A stretch of 64,000 nt of DNA from Albula goreensis (Eukaryota > Chordata > Actinopteri > Albuliformes > Albulidae): NCBI GenBank assembly GCA_022829145.1, contig CM040744.1, positions 868,001 to 932,000 of the forward strand. The letters are read 5' to 3'. Positions within the stretch are counted from its first letter, which is position 1. Every line of letters begins with the position of its first letter. Below the pieces are notes generated by a model that did no database searches, was not told the origin of the DNA, and was given only the letters and a program-made list of their open reading frames with translations. This document shows positions 34,616 to 47,823 of the stretch, piece by piece. The position numbers and the translations under genes were made by a program.

Positions 34616-37600
34616 CAACATCATTTCAGTTAGCGCTCCAGATAGTTTCCAAGCTCTGAAGTTAATTCACAAAATTAGTTGGTTTGTTTCATAAACACAT
34701 TTATTTGAAAAGGTAATATTTTTCAATTTCAGCCGACCTCTGGTTGCTTGCAAACAACAAAAACTTCTGTATATAATATGGCAAATAGTAATAACCATAA
34801 ATTGTATAGTTCTCCTGCTTTGCACCCAAACCGGTCCATAAACTGGTAAAAACAGACTACAGCTTTACAGTCTACATTAAGCACCATAAGATAATGGCAA
34901 CAGAGACTTCTGGGAATTAAAGTAAATGTCAAAAAATATCGACATGAAAAAATATGACAAAAATGGAAGTACTGAGAATCTGGCTGTTAATTCTATTGAT
35001 AGCGTGCACATGCTTGAAATCTGATGTGAACAGTGGAGAAGTTGGGTTGCTATAGAGACCCAGTACCAGTTGAAGGCATTGCTAGATGCACCAGTTCGCT
35101 CAAGGGAAACATTATCAGATGTTTCAGGAAGCTAAGTCCATCCCTTCCTTAGCAAACCTGATGTTTGTATGCATGGCTCCCTGTGCGTACCTGTTGAAAT
35201 TACTTAAGGTAGAGGGAGAGTCTTTGAAAAACTGTATATAACACATACTGCTCTGTGCTTTCTCTCATGCAAATGGTGCAGAGAATACAGGTCTGAGAAT
35301 ACAGTTCAGTGGTCTGAAGAAGGACAAAACCACCAGTACTCAACATGCAAGATCAAAAGTGTGAACATATAGCTGTTGCAGAATATACAAGACACTAAAA
35401 CTGTGTGTGTGTGTGTAGGTGGAGTGAATGGGAGAGAGGGGGAAATAGAGATTTAAAATGTCAAATCTCATCTACTTCATTCATTAAAGTTCATCTGGAA
35501 TGTCATTTAACACCTATGTGAGCATCATTAGAAGTACCAGAAAAAAAAAAAGATCAACTGTTTGCAATCGGCTTTCCTCAAATGATATTTTGATAGGGGT
35601 CGCTCTAAAGGTCATCACCGTATGACGCATAGAGATCATTCCCGTTTCATTCCTTCCCAAGAGTCAGACACCATGAACGTACCGAGAAAACAAGAGAGAG
35701 GGAGGAAGGGGGAGGGAAAGAGAGAGAGAGAGATGTGAGAAAGATGTGAAAGAGAGCTGTGGTTTGGCAACATAAATGTATATTTGTCATGCCAATAAGG
35801 CATATTGTAACTGGAGAAAAAACATGAAAATGAGAGAAACATTTCTTGAGCAAACAGCACCAGATCCTGACTCATTCTGAATGCTGTATTTGCTCTTTCC
35901 TCTCAGTTTTGTGGCACGCATATGAAATCTCATTTATTATTATGAATCTTAATGCCATGTAGCTGGTCACTGTTGCCATAGGAGCCGGTTCGCCTGTTCA
36001 TCTCGCCTCTCTACGGTGACACATGGGGGGCATGGGTCTCTGGCGTTCGGTGACGAGTTCCGCCAACCCGAGATTCTCTCACTGTGTCCGAGAGCCCCCG
36101 GTTCAGGGGTCTTTGCATGACATGTGGACGCCTTAAAAACGACGGGGTGGTTTTAGACTGTCGAGGGATCCGCGAGAAGCTCAGTATTTAATGCAAATCA
36201 AGTTGGAAGTTTGAAATGGACCACGAAAAATGAAACTTAACAAATCAAGTTGACTTTAAAAGTTACCAAGACTGGAGTAGCCTTTTTTTGTTTGCTAAAA
36301 AAATCCTTCAAGACTGAATGAGAAGTTAAATTTGAAATTGATGTGTCTCTGTCTATGTGGGGTGAATTCTGCTGCTCATGTTGTTGATTTAAAGCTTTGT
36401 TTAACAAAAAAATCAGGGAGACGCAGCGATGGATCCATCTTGACCCCTCCTGACTGTGAGGGGATCAGGCTGACCAGCTCAAAAGGAAGTTGAAATCAGA
36501 GAAACAGCCGGAAAAGGAAGTCAGGCACACACCTGTGGACACAAGGAAACATTTAACAGCATGTGTAGGTGTATCATGAGATGAAAGAAAAGTGTTAATT
36601 GTGAAGAGCTGGTCAACAGTGCAGGTTTAAAAAAAGCAATCAACATATGGCTGGAGAAGCTCTTCCAACCACAGTCTGCGTCAGCGTATTAAAGCGACCA
36701 CAAACTCATAAATGAATGAATCGATGAATGGACAAATTAATTAATGAACTGACCAATCTAGGAACAAACAAATTAATTAATCAATGAATGGATGAATTAA
36801 ATAACAAACCGACTAATAAATGGATAAATGAATGAATACATTACTATCCGTGAGGAAGTTTGTTTTGTACATGTACGATTACATGAGAGGGAACTTTCCA
36901 TGGAAAGTGAAGTGATATAGGGCAGAACAGGGCAAAAACCCACATAAGTATTACAGAGTAATAATCATGAGTGATGAACGGAAAACAGCCATTGAGGAAT
37001 GACATCGTTGGATTGTGTATCGCTGTGATTGGTCTTTTATGCTGTTGCTAAATCCTGCGGTGCCCAGTGCATTGCTTCCATTGGCTAAAGTGAAACATGA
37101 CACCCCAGGGCCATGCCGTTGTGATGTGGCCCATTTACAAACAAAAAGTCACTTTGAGACTGAGTCAAAGTGCAGAAAAAAAAGGCTTCGAGAAGTTCAG
37201 TTTCACAAGCTACGTCAGAGGGGTGCACGACGGTCTTATCCAGGACACATAGTGTGGGTGTACGGGCTTTTGTTCTAAACCAGCTTTTAAATACCTGCTT
37301 TGGCTTATCAACTAATTACGGTCTTCAATCAAGAGCTCAATTAAGCAGGTCTCTGTTTTCATGCTTTAATGAAGGTTTCACCCACACTGGCTCTTCTGTG
37401 ATAACATTGGATACTAGAGATGGGAGATTGAGGTTCCATGACAAAAAAAATACCATGGGAGGAGCAGGGGCTGCGGACAGGAAGTTGATGTGAAAAGATA
37501 TGATAATAGCCCCCCCTGGAACATATTGAGGGTATGGAGGGGCATTTTTAGTTGCCCGTTCTAGCCCTGGACCCCCTGAATTATTCAGGGCTTTCGCCCA

Positions 37601-40279
37601 TTTTTGGTCCCAGTTAGCAGAGCTACTATGTGCAACAAGAACCTGAGTTCAGCCAATCACTGTGCTTTGCTCTGGACTGCAAAACATTATGATTGGTCAG
37701 TGATTGACAGCTCAGACAATTCCAAATTATTAAGCCCCATGGGAATGTTATGCCTCCTCTGGGAACGCGGCCTCATGACACCTCATTCTGTCGTCACTAT
37801 TGGACACAAGGGTACTGCACAATATAAGCAAAGAGGTAATTGGTGAAATCTTATCATACCATAAAACCAAGCCAAAAAAAGCAACGGCTTTCGGTAACAT
37901 TGCTGTAAGGCTGTGCAATGATGCTGAGAGAAACAACACTAGAAATTTTTCTTGTGTTCCTCTTTCTTTTTTAAATTGACCGCCGAATCATTACTTTCTC
38001 GCTACCTTGCAAATAGCTCTGCATCACCCATACACATTTTATTCCTATTTTTATCCGTAATTGATAATTTTTTTTTTTTGAATGTGTATATTGGGCTTGC
38101 TGGGAGGTTTGAGGAGGAATGCAGTGAGAGACAAATGGCCCAAACAAGGAAAAATCCAAGCTGTACTGCCCTCCTGCAGTTACCCTCCACCATGTTTGAT
38201 ACTTTTCATGCTGTTTCAATATAATTAAAGATAACTATGAACTCTGTTTTTAGATTTGTTGGTAAATTCTCACCCTCAGGCCATAATTCTATTGCATTGC
38301 AGAAACTCCACTCTTTTGTTTCATAAAAATCCAAATTAGTCAATTGTTTCTCAAGCGTAAATTGAAATTCTGTGCAGCCATTATCTGATGTGTTGATCAC
38401 TGTGGAAAAAATAATCATGCGGAACTAATGAGGAAAACCCAGTGTTCTGACAGAATTTGCGCACTTCTTCGGAAACGGCCTGTAGGCGGGAGCGTGGAGC
38501 ACCTCAGACAGAACGCCGGCATCCTGACAAACATGACAGCTACTTTGCTACCAGGGAAGACCAGAAATGCCCAGTTTGTAAGAAGTCCTTCTTGTAACCA
38601 GGGGACGAAAGCAATAAAAGAATATTTGAGGACTAACGAGGTGGAGGGGGGTTGTCGGTCTCAGCCAATGGACATCATTGAATGTAATCACTGATACGCT
38701 GCAGACAAGATCAAACCTGTCCAATTTCACAGTCGGTAAGACAGGAGGGTGGGATACTAAAGAAATGCAAACAGCGGCTAATGAGGCGTGTGACAAGAAC
38801 CTCGTCCCTGAGCGAGCCAACAAAGCTATGCTAAAACGCGGTTATCACTTTATTAACGGAAAAGCATCTTTTTTCTAGAACACCACATGACTTTAACCAG
38901 CACCCTTGGCAACAGTTACTTGGATATGGAGCTGGTTATTTATCCAATACATATTTTTTTGCTATTGACATATCAGCAGTGGGAAGTTTTGAGATTATAT
39001 CTATCTGTCTGAAGGAACTGGATATTTCAGGGCTCCCTGGACAGTAATTTGTCACAGAATTAAAACGTCTGTTCAGTTTTTATAAACCTACATACATACA
39101 AAAATTATATATTAATGGTACTAATACTGCAAATACAACTGCTGATGGCACTACTAAAACTAATAATAATAATAATAATAATGAGGATGAAAATACTTAC
39201 TATATAGGAGATGTTCATTTGTATCACTTTATGCTTTTGAATACATTTTCATATTCCTCCCTCACCTTTCATTGAGTTTCAAGTTTATTATTTTAATGAT
39301 AAAGTAATACATTTAATATTAATGTTTAATTAATTATTTTTATGATAACCTGGCATGTTGGACAATCTCCAAATGTATAATAATGAACCAGCTGCTTTGA
39401 AAAAAGGAGATAAAAAGACCATGATGCAGACTAACTCTGTGTTCTGTGAGAATCAATCGCTTGAGAGAGTCAATTCAGACGCGGGGAAAGTGATCGCGCA
39501 TCTGAGTGAGCGCGTTGAAATGAAGCAGAATAAGAGCCTGAGATCGCTCCCTCACGTTCTCTCTCCAGAATGCTGATCTTTTGAACTTCTTGGGCTCGGG
39601 CAGTTCGTTTCTCTTCTGCTTGAAATCCACATTCTTAATTCGGGGAGAGTTTAGGAGCTGCTTTTTGCATTTATTTTACAACGAAGCTGGCTGCCTTGCA
39701 CAGCCTTTTTAATGAGTTACAAAAACCACAGCAGGTCAGATTACCTTTTGCTTTGACCATCGATCCTTTATGAAATAAGTTCTAAATAGAGAGGAATATC
39801 TGTCACACACACACACTCACTGTACACATGAAAAACACATGCACACATTTACACACACTCAAAATCACACACACATTTTCTCTTTTATTGTGTGCATGTT
39901 TTTGTAAATTTGCAAAATACGTCATATCCTAGGGACCCTTGTTTTTATCACTTTTGTGTAATGCACACCTTATTGCTTTGAATTTTGCTCATTGCTACTC
40001 ATAGAGAATAAATTCAGCATGGAGCCTGTGAGAGGAATCGCTAATGCTTTCAGAACTCACCACTGCTACAAAGCTGACATGTTCTGGTCTCGCCCAGGCA
40101 GGAGAGGATTATGGGTAATGTCAGGATAGGATGTTCTCTCCACCTTCCTGCCTCACTGTTTTGCACAGGTCCTGTGAAGCATGAGTTTCACCCTGCGAAA
40201 GAAACGCATCCTCTCTCTATTTCTCCCCCCCTACCATTTTTCTTAGTATGTCATCACCTTGTTCTCATTTCTCTTTCTC
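34616..40279. other. Intronic, no gene seen
   Basis: No recognised exon. Small features: a GA tract at about 35690-35735, degenerate AATG-type tetranucleotides at about 36695-36845, (AAT)n at about 39160-39183, and scattered CA repeats at 39803-39875. The frame at 38428-38694 plus has no family resemblance. Confidence 0.45.
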
Positions 40280-40435
40280 ACAACCATTGCTTTCGCTCTC
40301 TCTTTCTCTCTCTCTCTGTCTCACACACACACATACACATTACCAGGCATTTTCTTTGTAACATTGTTGAACTTGATAACCCTTGTAGGCAAGTATCAAT
40401 TTGTGTGTGTGTGTGTGTGTGTGTTGTTGTTGTCT
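40280..40435. repeat. (TC)n(CA)n and (GT)n microsatellites
   Basis: CTCTCTCT runs at about 40297-40318 lead into CACACA at 40322-40340. A pure GT run follows at about 40401-40424, then GTT repeats. Confidence 0.9.
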
Positions 40436-40799
40436 CATTCTGTCGTTCAGAAATGAGAGCGTAAGAGGCTTTGTGAGAGAGACAGAGAGGCGTAGTTTAT
40501 AACTGTTAAAAGCTTTAGCAATGTGAACGTTGGTTTTCCATGCCAATAAAGCTCTTTGTGTAGATTTCAAAGGGAGATGATAAAATCGAGCTGCTGAATT
40601 GACTTGAGCTTAAACTAGTCAGTTGTTTTAACTTGCAGGTATTTTATCTTTTTGTAATGACAATCATGTGTATGAATTTCACCCAAAATTAGCCAATAAA
40701 CTGCTTTTATCTCAGGAAATAGTCAGTCAAATTCAGCCCCTGGATTGCTAAAATTCCTCTAATGTCGTTCATCATCATCTTCATCTTCCTCACTTATTT

Positions 40800-41040
40800 G
40801 TAGTCCTGTATTCCTTCCGTAGGTCGACAGGTATTGGAGAGAGGTCCAGAAGGTCGAGTTGCAGGTTACCCCGGAGGTTGTGTGTTCGATTTCTAGATGA
40901 TTTACAGCGGTATGAAAAACAGAAAGCATTGTCTGTCAGCTTGGCGATGGGTTTTGGGAGGGGGGCTAATGGATCAGGGCATACACCTGCACTTATCGCT
41001 GCTATCAACCACAAAAACATCCCAAATGACCAGCTCAAAG
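40800..41040 (+). mobile_element. Possible SINE remnant
   Basis: GGAGGTTGTGTGTTCGATTTC at 40873-40893 resembles the end of a tRNA-like head with a B box, preceded by GTTGCAGGTTACCCC. A matching A box is not clear and no tail is seen, so this is weak. Confidence 0.3.
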
Positions 41041-41087
41041 AATGATTTGCTTCAAATCTGCTTGGAGTTGAAGTGGAGTTAGTTATA

Positions 41088-41506
41088 CACTACACTGCAA
41101 AAGTTTGGAAATACCCTGTTTTTTCAAAGATTTTAGAGGTTTCGTTTTGTTCAATGGACTGCACTTAAGTAAGCTCCAAATACCTCCGCGGGCAGTAATT
41201 ACAGCTTTGCAGACCCTGCGCAGTTGTGCTGTTAGTTTGGCTAGATAGTCTGGACTTATTCCCCTCCATCACTCCTGCAGAATGTCCCACAGGTCTGCTT
41301 CTGCTCTGAATGTTCCTCTGTCCAGTCTTTGTGTTCTTTCGCCCATCTTAACCTTTTTTTTTTATTTTCCAGTCGTAGACAGGGTTTTTTCTTTGAAATT
41401 CTGCCATTGAGATTTACTTCCATTATGTTGAGTAAAATGATTGAAAATTCTAAAAACTTTTTTTTTTTTTTTTTAAAAATTGGTTTCAATCTTTCGCACG
41501 GTAGTG
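41088..41506 (-). mobile_element. Internally deleted Tc1-family transposon
   Basis: TA flanks both ends (41086-41087 and 41507-41508). The left end starts CACTACACTGCAAAAGTTTG and the complement of the right end starts CACTACCGTGCGAAAGATTG, a clear terminal inverted repeat of Tc1 type. The total is only 419 bp, against about 1.2-1.6 kb for complete fish Tc1 elements, because the middle of the transposase is missing. Confidence 0.9.
41110..41489 (-). pseudogene. Tc1 transposase, catalytic domain deleted
   Basis: Read on the minus strand, an N-terminal piece carries KKPCLRLENKKKRLRWAKEH followed by DWT, which is the end of the Tc1 DNA-binding region and linker. It is then joined out of frame to ADLWDILQE, and after an in-frame stop to ISPDYLAKLTAQLRRVCKAV, the C-terminal region. 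The segment between, which holds the DDE catalytic residues, is absent. The copy is therefore non-functional and could only move if supplied with transposase. Confidence 0.85.
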
Positions 41507-44500
41507 TATACCTTGTACATAATTTGGCAATTTATTATTTTCAGATGAACAAGCCATGATGGGTCATGATGCGAACATAAACATGAAAAAAATGACATTT
41601 TCCCTGGGTAGCTAAAGAGCTCACCATTTGTAGCATGTTCTGTCAGAAGGAAAACTAAAAAAAAAAAAAAAAATGCAAATGACTTTCCTAACTAAATCCC
41701 ATGGTTGTACCCCTCTCCTGCCCACCCCTTCTACATTTCCATGGGAACACACTTTACACTCAAACACCTCCCTTTGGTGAAAGAACAGCAGTATTCACCC
41801 CTCTATTTTACGGGATTACAAAACTATGTAAGTAACTGCATCGCAACTGTAGCGCAAAGCTAACAATCCGTTCCTGAACAGATGGACCTAGCTGAAACAA
41901 CCAAATCAATGCTAAACACACAGTTCATATTCTCCATTTGACAAGTCTGCTATCGCTAGCTACAATAATAGTACAACTCACCCTTTCAAGACAGCGGCGC
42001 TATTTAAATTACACCAGCTGCGATTTCCCCAGCTAACGCTACTTGAGTAAAGAAATATGCACAACAAGAACAATGATAATAATGGAAAGTTTATTTTCCT
42101 CGACAGTACATCTGAAATGTAGCTCATAAAGTTTATTTTCTCCATGGTTTTTGACACGGCCGGTTTATAAGACTACAATTCCAGCACAGATGGATATTTC
42201 TATAGCATCAACAACATTGAAAAAAACCAAACACAAAGCGTCATTTTAACAAAAGCATGCAGTTAGTTGGCTTGGTAGCTGATGACGTTTAAAAGGGAAA
42301 GGAGTACTAAGCACAATAGTGATGACAACAGTAATAATGCAGCAACACAAGCTAAGGCAAGCAACATTGCTAGGCTACAGACAGCCAACAACAAGATACT
42401 ACAAGAAACTATGCCCCAAATTAACCGATAAAAGCATGGAGACTATCCTTCATGTCTAGCAAGCAAAATACATGAGACATAACAAGTGAGGCTATCGATA
42501 CAAAGTAAGCACAATAGCTCTTCATCTCTGATTAAAAACATTGAAAATACTTGGCCAACCAATGAAAACCATGTCACGTTATGTCACTTCCACCTCCACT
42601 GGCTGCCACCTTCACTGGTAGGACATGTCCAACCAGTGGAGCCTGCAGACAGACCCTTCTCGCGTATTTAGATGTCTGGGGAGGGTCCCTATCACGGTAT
42701 ATTGAAGAGGCGAGCATGGGATTGGTAATCTGGCTGCAGGGTTTTGACAGGAAGGCAAGATCCTCTGTGATTGGTGCCTACCCCTGTCAGTCACTCTCTC
42801 TCTCTCTCTTCCATCACAAATCATTTAAATGCTTCTGCTTCCTATCCCTTCATCTCTTTTTTTTTGCCCTGAAATGCATTTATGTAGGCATTTAGCTCTG
42901 GATTGGCTTGCGTTTGATAGGACACACCTGACTTGTCACTGTCTTCCCTCACTCAAATAGCTAAGTGGTCTGTCCATGCCTCTCAAATGGATCTAAAGCA
43001 GGGGGCCTCTCAAATGGTTGCTGTCCAAAGAAAACGCCTCAATTTTTTTCACTGCTTAGAGGATGATACCAGAATACCAGCCTCACTTTTGGTGCCATGG
43101 CAACTACAGTTCATGACCCACTGCTTGTGTACTGTATTAGTGGTCACAGGCCCACCCAGAGTGCAAAGAGGAGCCCTGTTGACTCACACAATTGAACAAA
43201 TGTGGTGTTTTCTGTGCAGACCACAGACATTTGATTGGCTACTACATGTTGATGACTAATAGCATGTAGCTCCGCCCATTGTTGGGGTTCATTATGTCTC
43301 TCCATCACATCCCTTTGGGTCAGACTTCTGCCCTTCCCACTCTCTCTTCACCATTAGTCACTTAACGAAACCTTTCCACTATTTTTTGCATGTTTTGTGG
43401 GGGTGGCACACAGCGATTGCGGCTCGTGCAGGTTCTTTGTCACAGAGAAAATCGCAAAGTTTATGTGAGACGAGGGGGCCCTTTTGTGACAGCTGGCACT
43501 AAAACAAGCCCGGAAACCACACCACATCCCTCTTCACCGCTAATGACGAACTCCCTCCTCACCGTTAGCAATTCCAACACATTCAAGCTCACAGCTTTCC
43601 TTTCATTTCCTCCTTTTATCCACCTCCACTTTGTATCGGTTATGTTAACCTGACATTAATTCTGACTGAGAGGGATAAGGGTGAAATCCCGCTCACCTGC
43701 CTGGCTCCCCCCTCCTCCTTCCTCTTCAGGGTCTTTTTTTTGGTGGGATTAAAATTAGCCTATCAAAAACAGAATGGTCCGCACAATCTTGTTATCACGG
43801 GGTGTATGACTATTGATTAAAGGCAGGTGCACTTGCACATAGATAAAAACTGTTTATAAACCATTAATAACTAGTCTATAATCAATACTAAGACATTATT
43901 TATCACAGTATATGGTTTGTGATTGTATATGACTTGTTAGCATTGCCTGTACTGATGCCTGAGGTCAAAGTTCAAACAGCTGGATCAGTTACAAACAGTG
44001 ATCAGTCCTGGTTAGAAAGACACACCTTCCTTCAAGCATTTGCAAAAATTTGCAAAAATGTTCAAAAACATATGAACACTTCATATTGATAACATAAATG
44101 GTTAACTCGTTATTAAAATTCTATGTTGTAATGAATTTTCAGAATTATTTGCAAGTCCTTCAGTGTTACCAAAATTCCAAAAGTGCAGAGGATGGATGAC
44201 ACATTTTAAGTACCACCCATTTTTGAGTTGCTGTTGTCTTGCCAAAAATTACTTGCTAGTGTGATTTCTTTCTCTTTTTTTAGTTCCACAACCTTTCAGA
44301 CCGTTTACATTTTAGAAATGAAACTTGTTGGACATGTTTTGTTTCACGGAGCGCACCTCGCTCCGGTGACGCACGTGTTCACACATGCCCCTCCCCTCGG
44401 CTCATGGGCCGAGGACGATTACCCAGCATGCTTCAGCAGCCCCTGCAGAGTGAGAGGCGACAAAAAGAGAAATATCAGTGGAGGTCTAATTTTTACACCA

Positions 44501-45777
44501 TCTTCCTACGCCAACGAGGGCCCGTTGTCATTGTAAACACCTTAATTGTTCTCTTCTTTGTCGCTTTGTGCGTGTGCGTGCAAGCGTGCGTTCGGTTGTT
44601 GTTGTTATTCTCTCCAGAATGGAGCTGAAAGCTTCAACTCACAGTTTGTCTCTGTAGCCCTCCCCCCCCCCACCGCCCCACCGCCCCATATGCAAATCGA
44701 AATGGGGAAGGAGCTCGCTCAGCCTCTGTACCTCTGTGTAAAATGGCATCTACGTTGTTCAAATGCGGCGTTAGACTTTAAAAAGTGAATCTGTCCTCCT
44801 TTTCAAAGCCTGCATCTCATGTTGACGCACCAGTAATTACCCATGCAGAAAAGAGAGGGAAAAAAAGGAACTAGAAAAACTTCAAACCTGAAAAAGCGGA
44901 GCCGATGTTTATCGGGAGGAATGCCGAAAATACAAATGCCGTGATTATGGCTTTTAGCGAAAACCGAGAGATGGACATCACTGGGATTAACACAATACCA
45001 GTGCTAAAAAATAAATATTTGTACATGTAAATGAATTCAAAAGCATGTTTAGTTTTCTGAAGACTGCGGAAAATATGAAGACAATTAGCTGTCACGCTGT
45101 ACAGATCACCTGGGATAGTCCACAGCTGATATCCAATTCATGTTCGTTATAAAGATGATTAGACCCCCTTTCTGTCAACAGGGATCTCCACATCAGTTCT
45201 CTGTGATGAGAACCGATGCCTAGCCGTGCCATAATTTAGGGTGTTCTGGAAAAGTGCATTAGCGCACAGAAGGCTGAGAAACTGACTGACTCCCCTGAAG
45301 AGTGTAGCCAATCGAATTTTATCGCCTGCATTCCATCGAAGGTCAGTCACAGAACTCAGATTCCAATCGATTGTTAGATGATCAATGATGTCACAATGGA
45401 CTTCCAAGCGATGGGGTAGCTGGACTGCATGCTGTCATAGGTTCCATTATTTAAGACAAACGTTACAGGTTCATACTTACCGCGGGTGATTCTTTCCATA
45501 CTCTGCTTCTTCAGATGTGAATTGCAGGGTTACTATAGTAACACTCGAGGCCACAAGAACTGTTAGATGTGAATGTAAAGCATCAGGACCATGGGAATCA
45601 ACGTCCATTTCCATGGTTGTTGATTGTAGAGAGGCACTTGAGGTCTGGCTTAGGTGAATTAGCAAGTCAAAAAAGGAAGGAGGAAAGCAGTTAATATAAT
45701 TGAGGAAGTTATTGGTTCGACCTGCTTGCTTTGTTGCTGTATTCTTCGAATGCATAGTTGAAATGATCCTTTTTCGT
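41507..45777. other. Intronic, no gene seen
   Basis: No recognised exon. Contains an A run at about 41659-41675, T runs near 42858, a (CT)n at 42797-42810 and a C run at 44661-44672. The sequence at 44680-44790 is low in repeats and moderately CpG-bearing. Frames are short and without resemblance. Confidence 0.45.
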
Positions 45778-45905
45778 TGGCCTTCTTACACACCTTGCCG
45801 AAGTACGTGCGATGCAAAGATTGACGTAACAGAGACTGACATAACACCACCTGTTATGTAAATCTGTATATCGCACATACCTCAGCAAGGTGTGTAAGTA
45901 GGCCA
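45778..45905 (-). repeat. Foldback hairpin with 36-bp arms
   Basis: Arms 45778-45813 and 45870-45905 are inverted complements at 32 of 36 positions. Inside, ACATAACA and TGTTATGT form a second perfect stem (about 45840-45858). Three of the four arm mismatches would be G-U pairs in a minus-strand transcript but A-C mismatches in a plus-strand transcript. It may be a small MITE or an RNA hairpin. No known microRNA is recognised. Confidence 0.7.
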
Positions 45906-46126
45906 CAGAAAAAGATTCTTTTCAACAATATCGCTACATTAGTGTGAGAATACAGCCCTGGAGGGCTAAAATGTCGGCCTGTTTTGGTGTGTAAGTTACA
46001 GCACTTGATGTAAGTACCTGATAAAAGGCACTGATTGGCTAAAGAGTACATATACATTGTTTCCAAGCACTAAATTAGCTGCTGATTGGTAGGCAACCAC
46101 AAAAACTTGCAGGTGCTGCTGCCCTC

Positions 46127-46205
46127 CTTGAACGGATTCAAACCCGCAAACCCTGTGACCCCCAATTACTGGAGTTTGACATTCCTGAACTAAAGGCTAC
46201 TGTTT
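46127..46205 (-). mobile_element. tRNA-derived SINE head or tRNA pseudogene
   Basis: On the minus strand, TTTAGTTCAGGAATG resembles an A box, and GGGTTTGAATCCG, about 45 bases later (46133-46145 on the plus strand), is a good B box. The spacing suits a tRNA-like polymerase III promoter. The cloverleaf is not intact and no tail is defined. Confidence 0.5.
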
Positions 46206-47561
46206 CAAGACCCCTGAAATGGAGAGAGAGTTTAAAATATCCTTCCATCCTAGAGTGGTCAATTGACCAGGTTACGGGGGAGATTTTTGAGCAGACGCTA
46301 AAGGCAGAAAGCCGTTAACCTCCCGAGCAGCAATACATAGAGATTATTCACAAAAATCACAGTCAAAAGAAAAAAAAAATACTTCATACAATCTTCAAGA
46401 TGTCTCAGGGAAGAAATGAAATAAAAAAAGAGGTAAATGTAAGAGGAAAGAGAGAGAATGAAGTGGGCTTTGTGGTTTGAATTGAAAAGCAGTTCAGAAG
46501 AGGGTTCTTAGAAAACTCGTGGCATCCTCGCGTTCTCTCTCACTCTCCCTTCAGAACAAGATAAATGATGATTCTCTAACGAGCAGACACCCTTCTCCAG
46601 CTCGGCGTCTGTTCTTCTGTGCGCAGCCCCACTCTCATCGAAACACTTTACTTTGAAATAGCTCTCCTTCACTCCTTCATTCTGTAGATCCATCAGTCAG
46701 TCTCTCTCTCTCCAAGAGAGGTGTACTTTCAAAGACGAATCAAGGATTCGGAATTGCTACATAGATGATGATAATTCGTGTTCAGTTTCATTTTTATGAG
46801 CGTAAATAGTTTTAAGCACATTTGTAAATCAGAAATTCTCTCTCTCTCTTTCTTCCTCACACACATAGACACACACAGCCTTAATTTCAATTTGAAGTCA
46901 GTTTTGTAGACTTTAATTTTACTGTAGCCAGCACTGGCAGAGCCTGCCGAAACCATTAGCTGAAACAATTTCCTCCCGACATAGGGTGAGGGATATTACA
47001 ACAGAGGCTGTGGAAGTCCCAGCCTTTTAAATAATCTCTCTGAGAATTATTTAGAAACCCAGTTACTGACTGGGTCAACCTAACAGACTTTCAACCCTCC
47101 CTTAGTTCCATGTTAATGAGAGTTAGACATGTTAATGAGAGAGTAAGATGTTTAACTGTGATATCAGAAGTAACCGTCCTTGCTCGAGACACTCTATCAG
47201 ATATCGGATAGACGACTGTGATAACTCTTCAGGCCTTAGGCAATCTGACTGGTGCTTAGAGATGTCTGAGGATGGATTTGATTGGTTGAGGCATTTTGTC
47301 ATTTTGTCAAGTTTTCTACACATGCTTAAAGTGCGCTCTAATCTAGAGGAAATACAAATAAATAATAATAATAGACATTTAAAATGTGGTCTGTTCAAAA
47401 GGAAGTGTTTTGTTTTATGTACATTTTTGCCAGGTTTTTTCCGCAATTTTCCCAACCTGAGCTCAGCTGGGCTTGTTGACCTCACTGCAGCACCTGCTCT
47501 GCTGGCTTTCAGGGGGAGAGGCTGATCATGTGACTCCTCCAAGTCATATGGCGACATTACT
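46206..47561. other. Intronic, no gene seen
   Basis: Nothing recognised apart from short CT runs at 46700-46712 and 46839-46852. Frames here are short and without similarity. Confidence 0.45.
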
Positions 47562-47823
47562 CACTTCCATGCGCACCCTTGGCTTGTGTCGCCACAGGCA
47601 GCCAGCATGACCAGGGAGGGTGCTATGGCGATGAGACCAATGAGCTTGCCCCTTACCATCCCTGGTGAGGCTGGGCCAGTTGTATTGGCAATTTGTTGTA
47701 TTGCCAGTTGCCTTGGCAATGGGGACCTCCGACCATGGCTGGCAATTGTGACTTGGGATTCGAACCCCTGATCTAGGAACTTCCCGGGGAAACCTGTAAC
47801 CATGTGAGCCACCCAGAGGCCTC
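47562..47823 (-). mobile_element. tRNA-derived SINE
   Basis: On the minus strand the order is GGCCTCTGGGTGGCTCACAT (A box region), then GATCAGGGGTTCGAATCCC (near-perfect B box, 47755-47768 on the plus strand), then a body with a repeated TTGCCAA / CAACTGG motif. The spacing suits a polymerase III promoter. A diverged copy is at 20741-20842. The body boundary near 47562 is approximate. Minus-strand frames through it are not genes. Confidence 0.75.
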
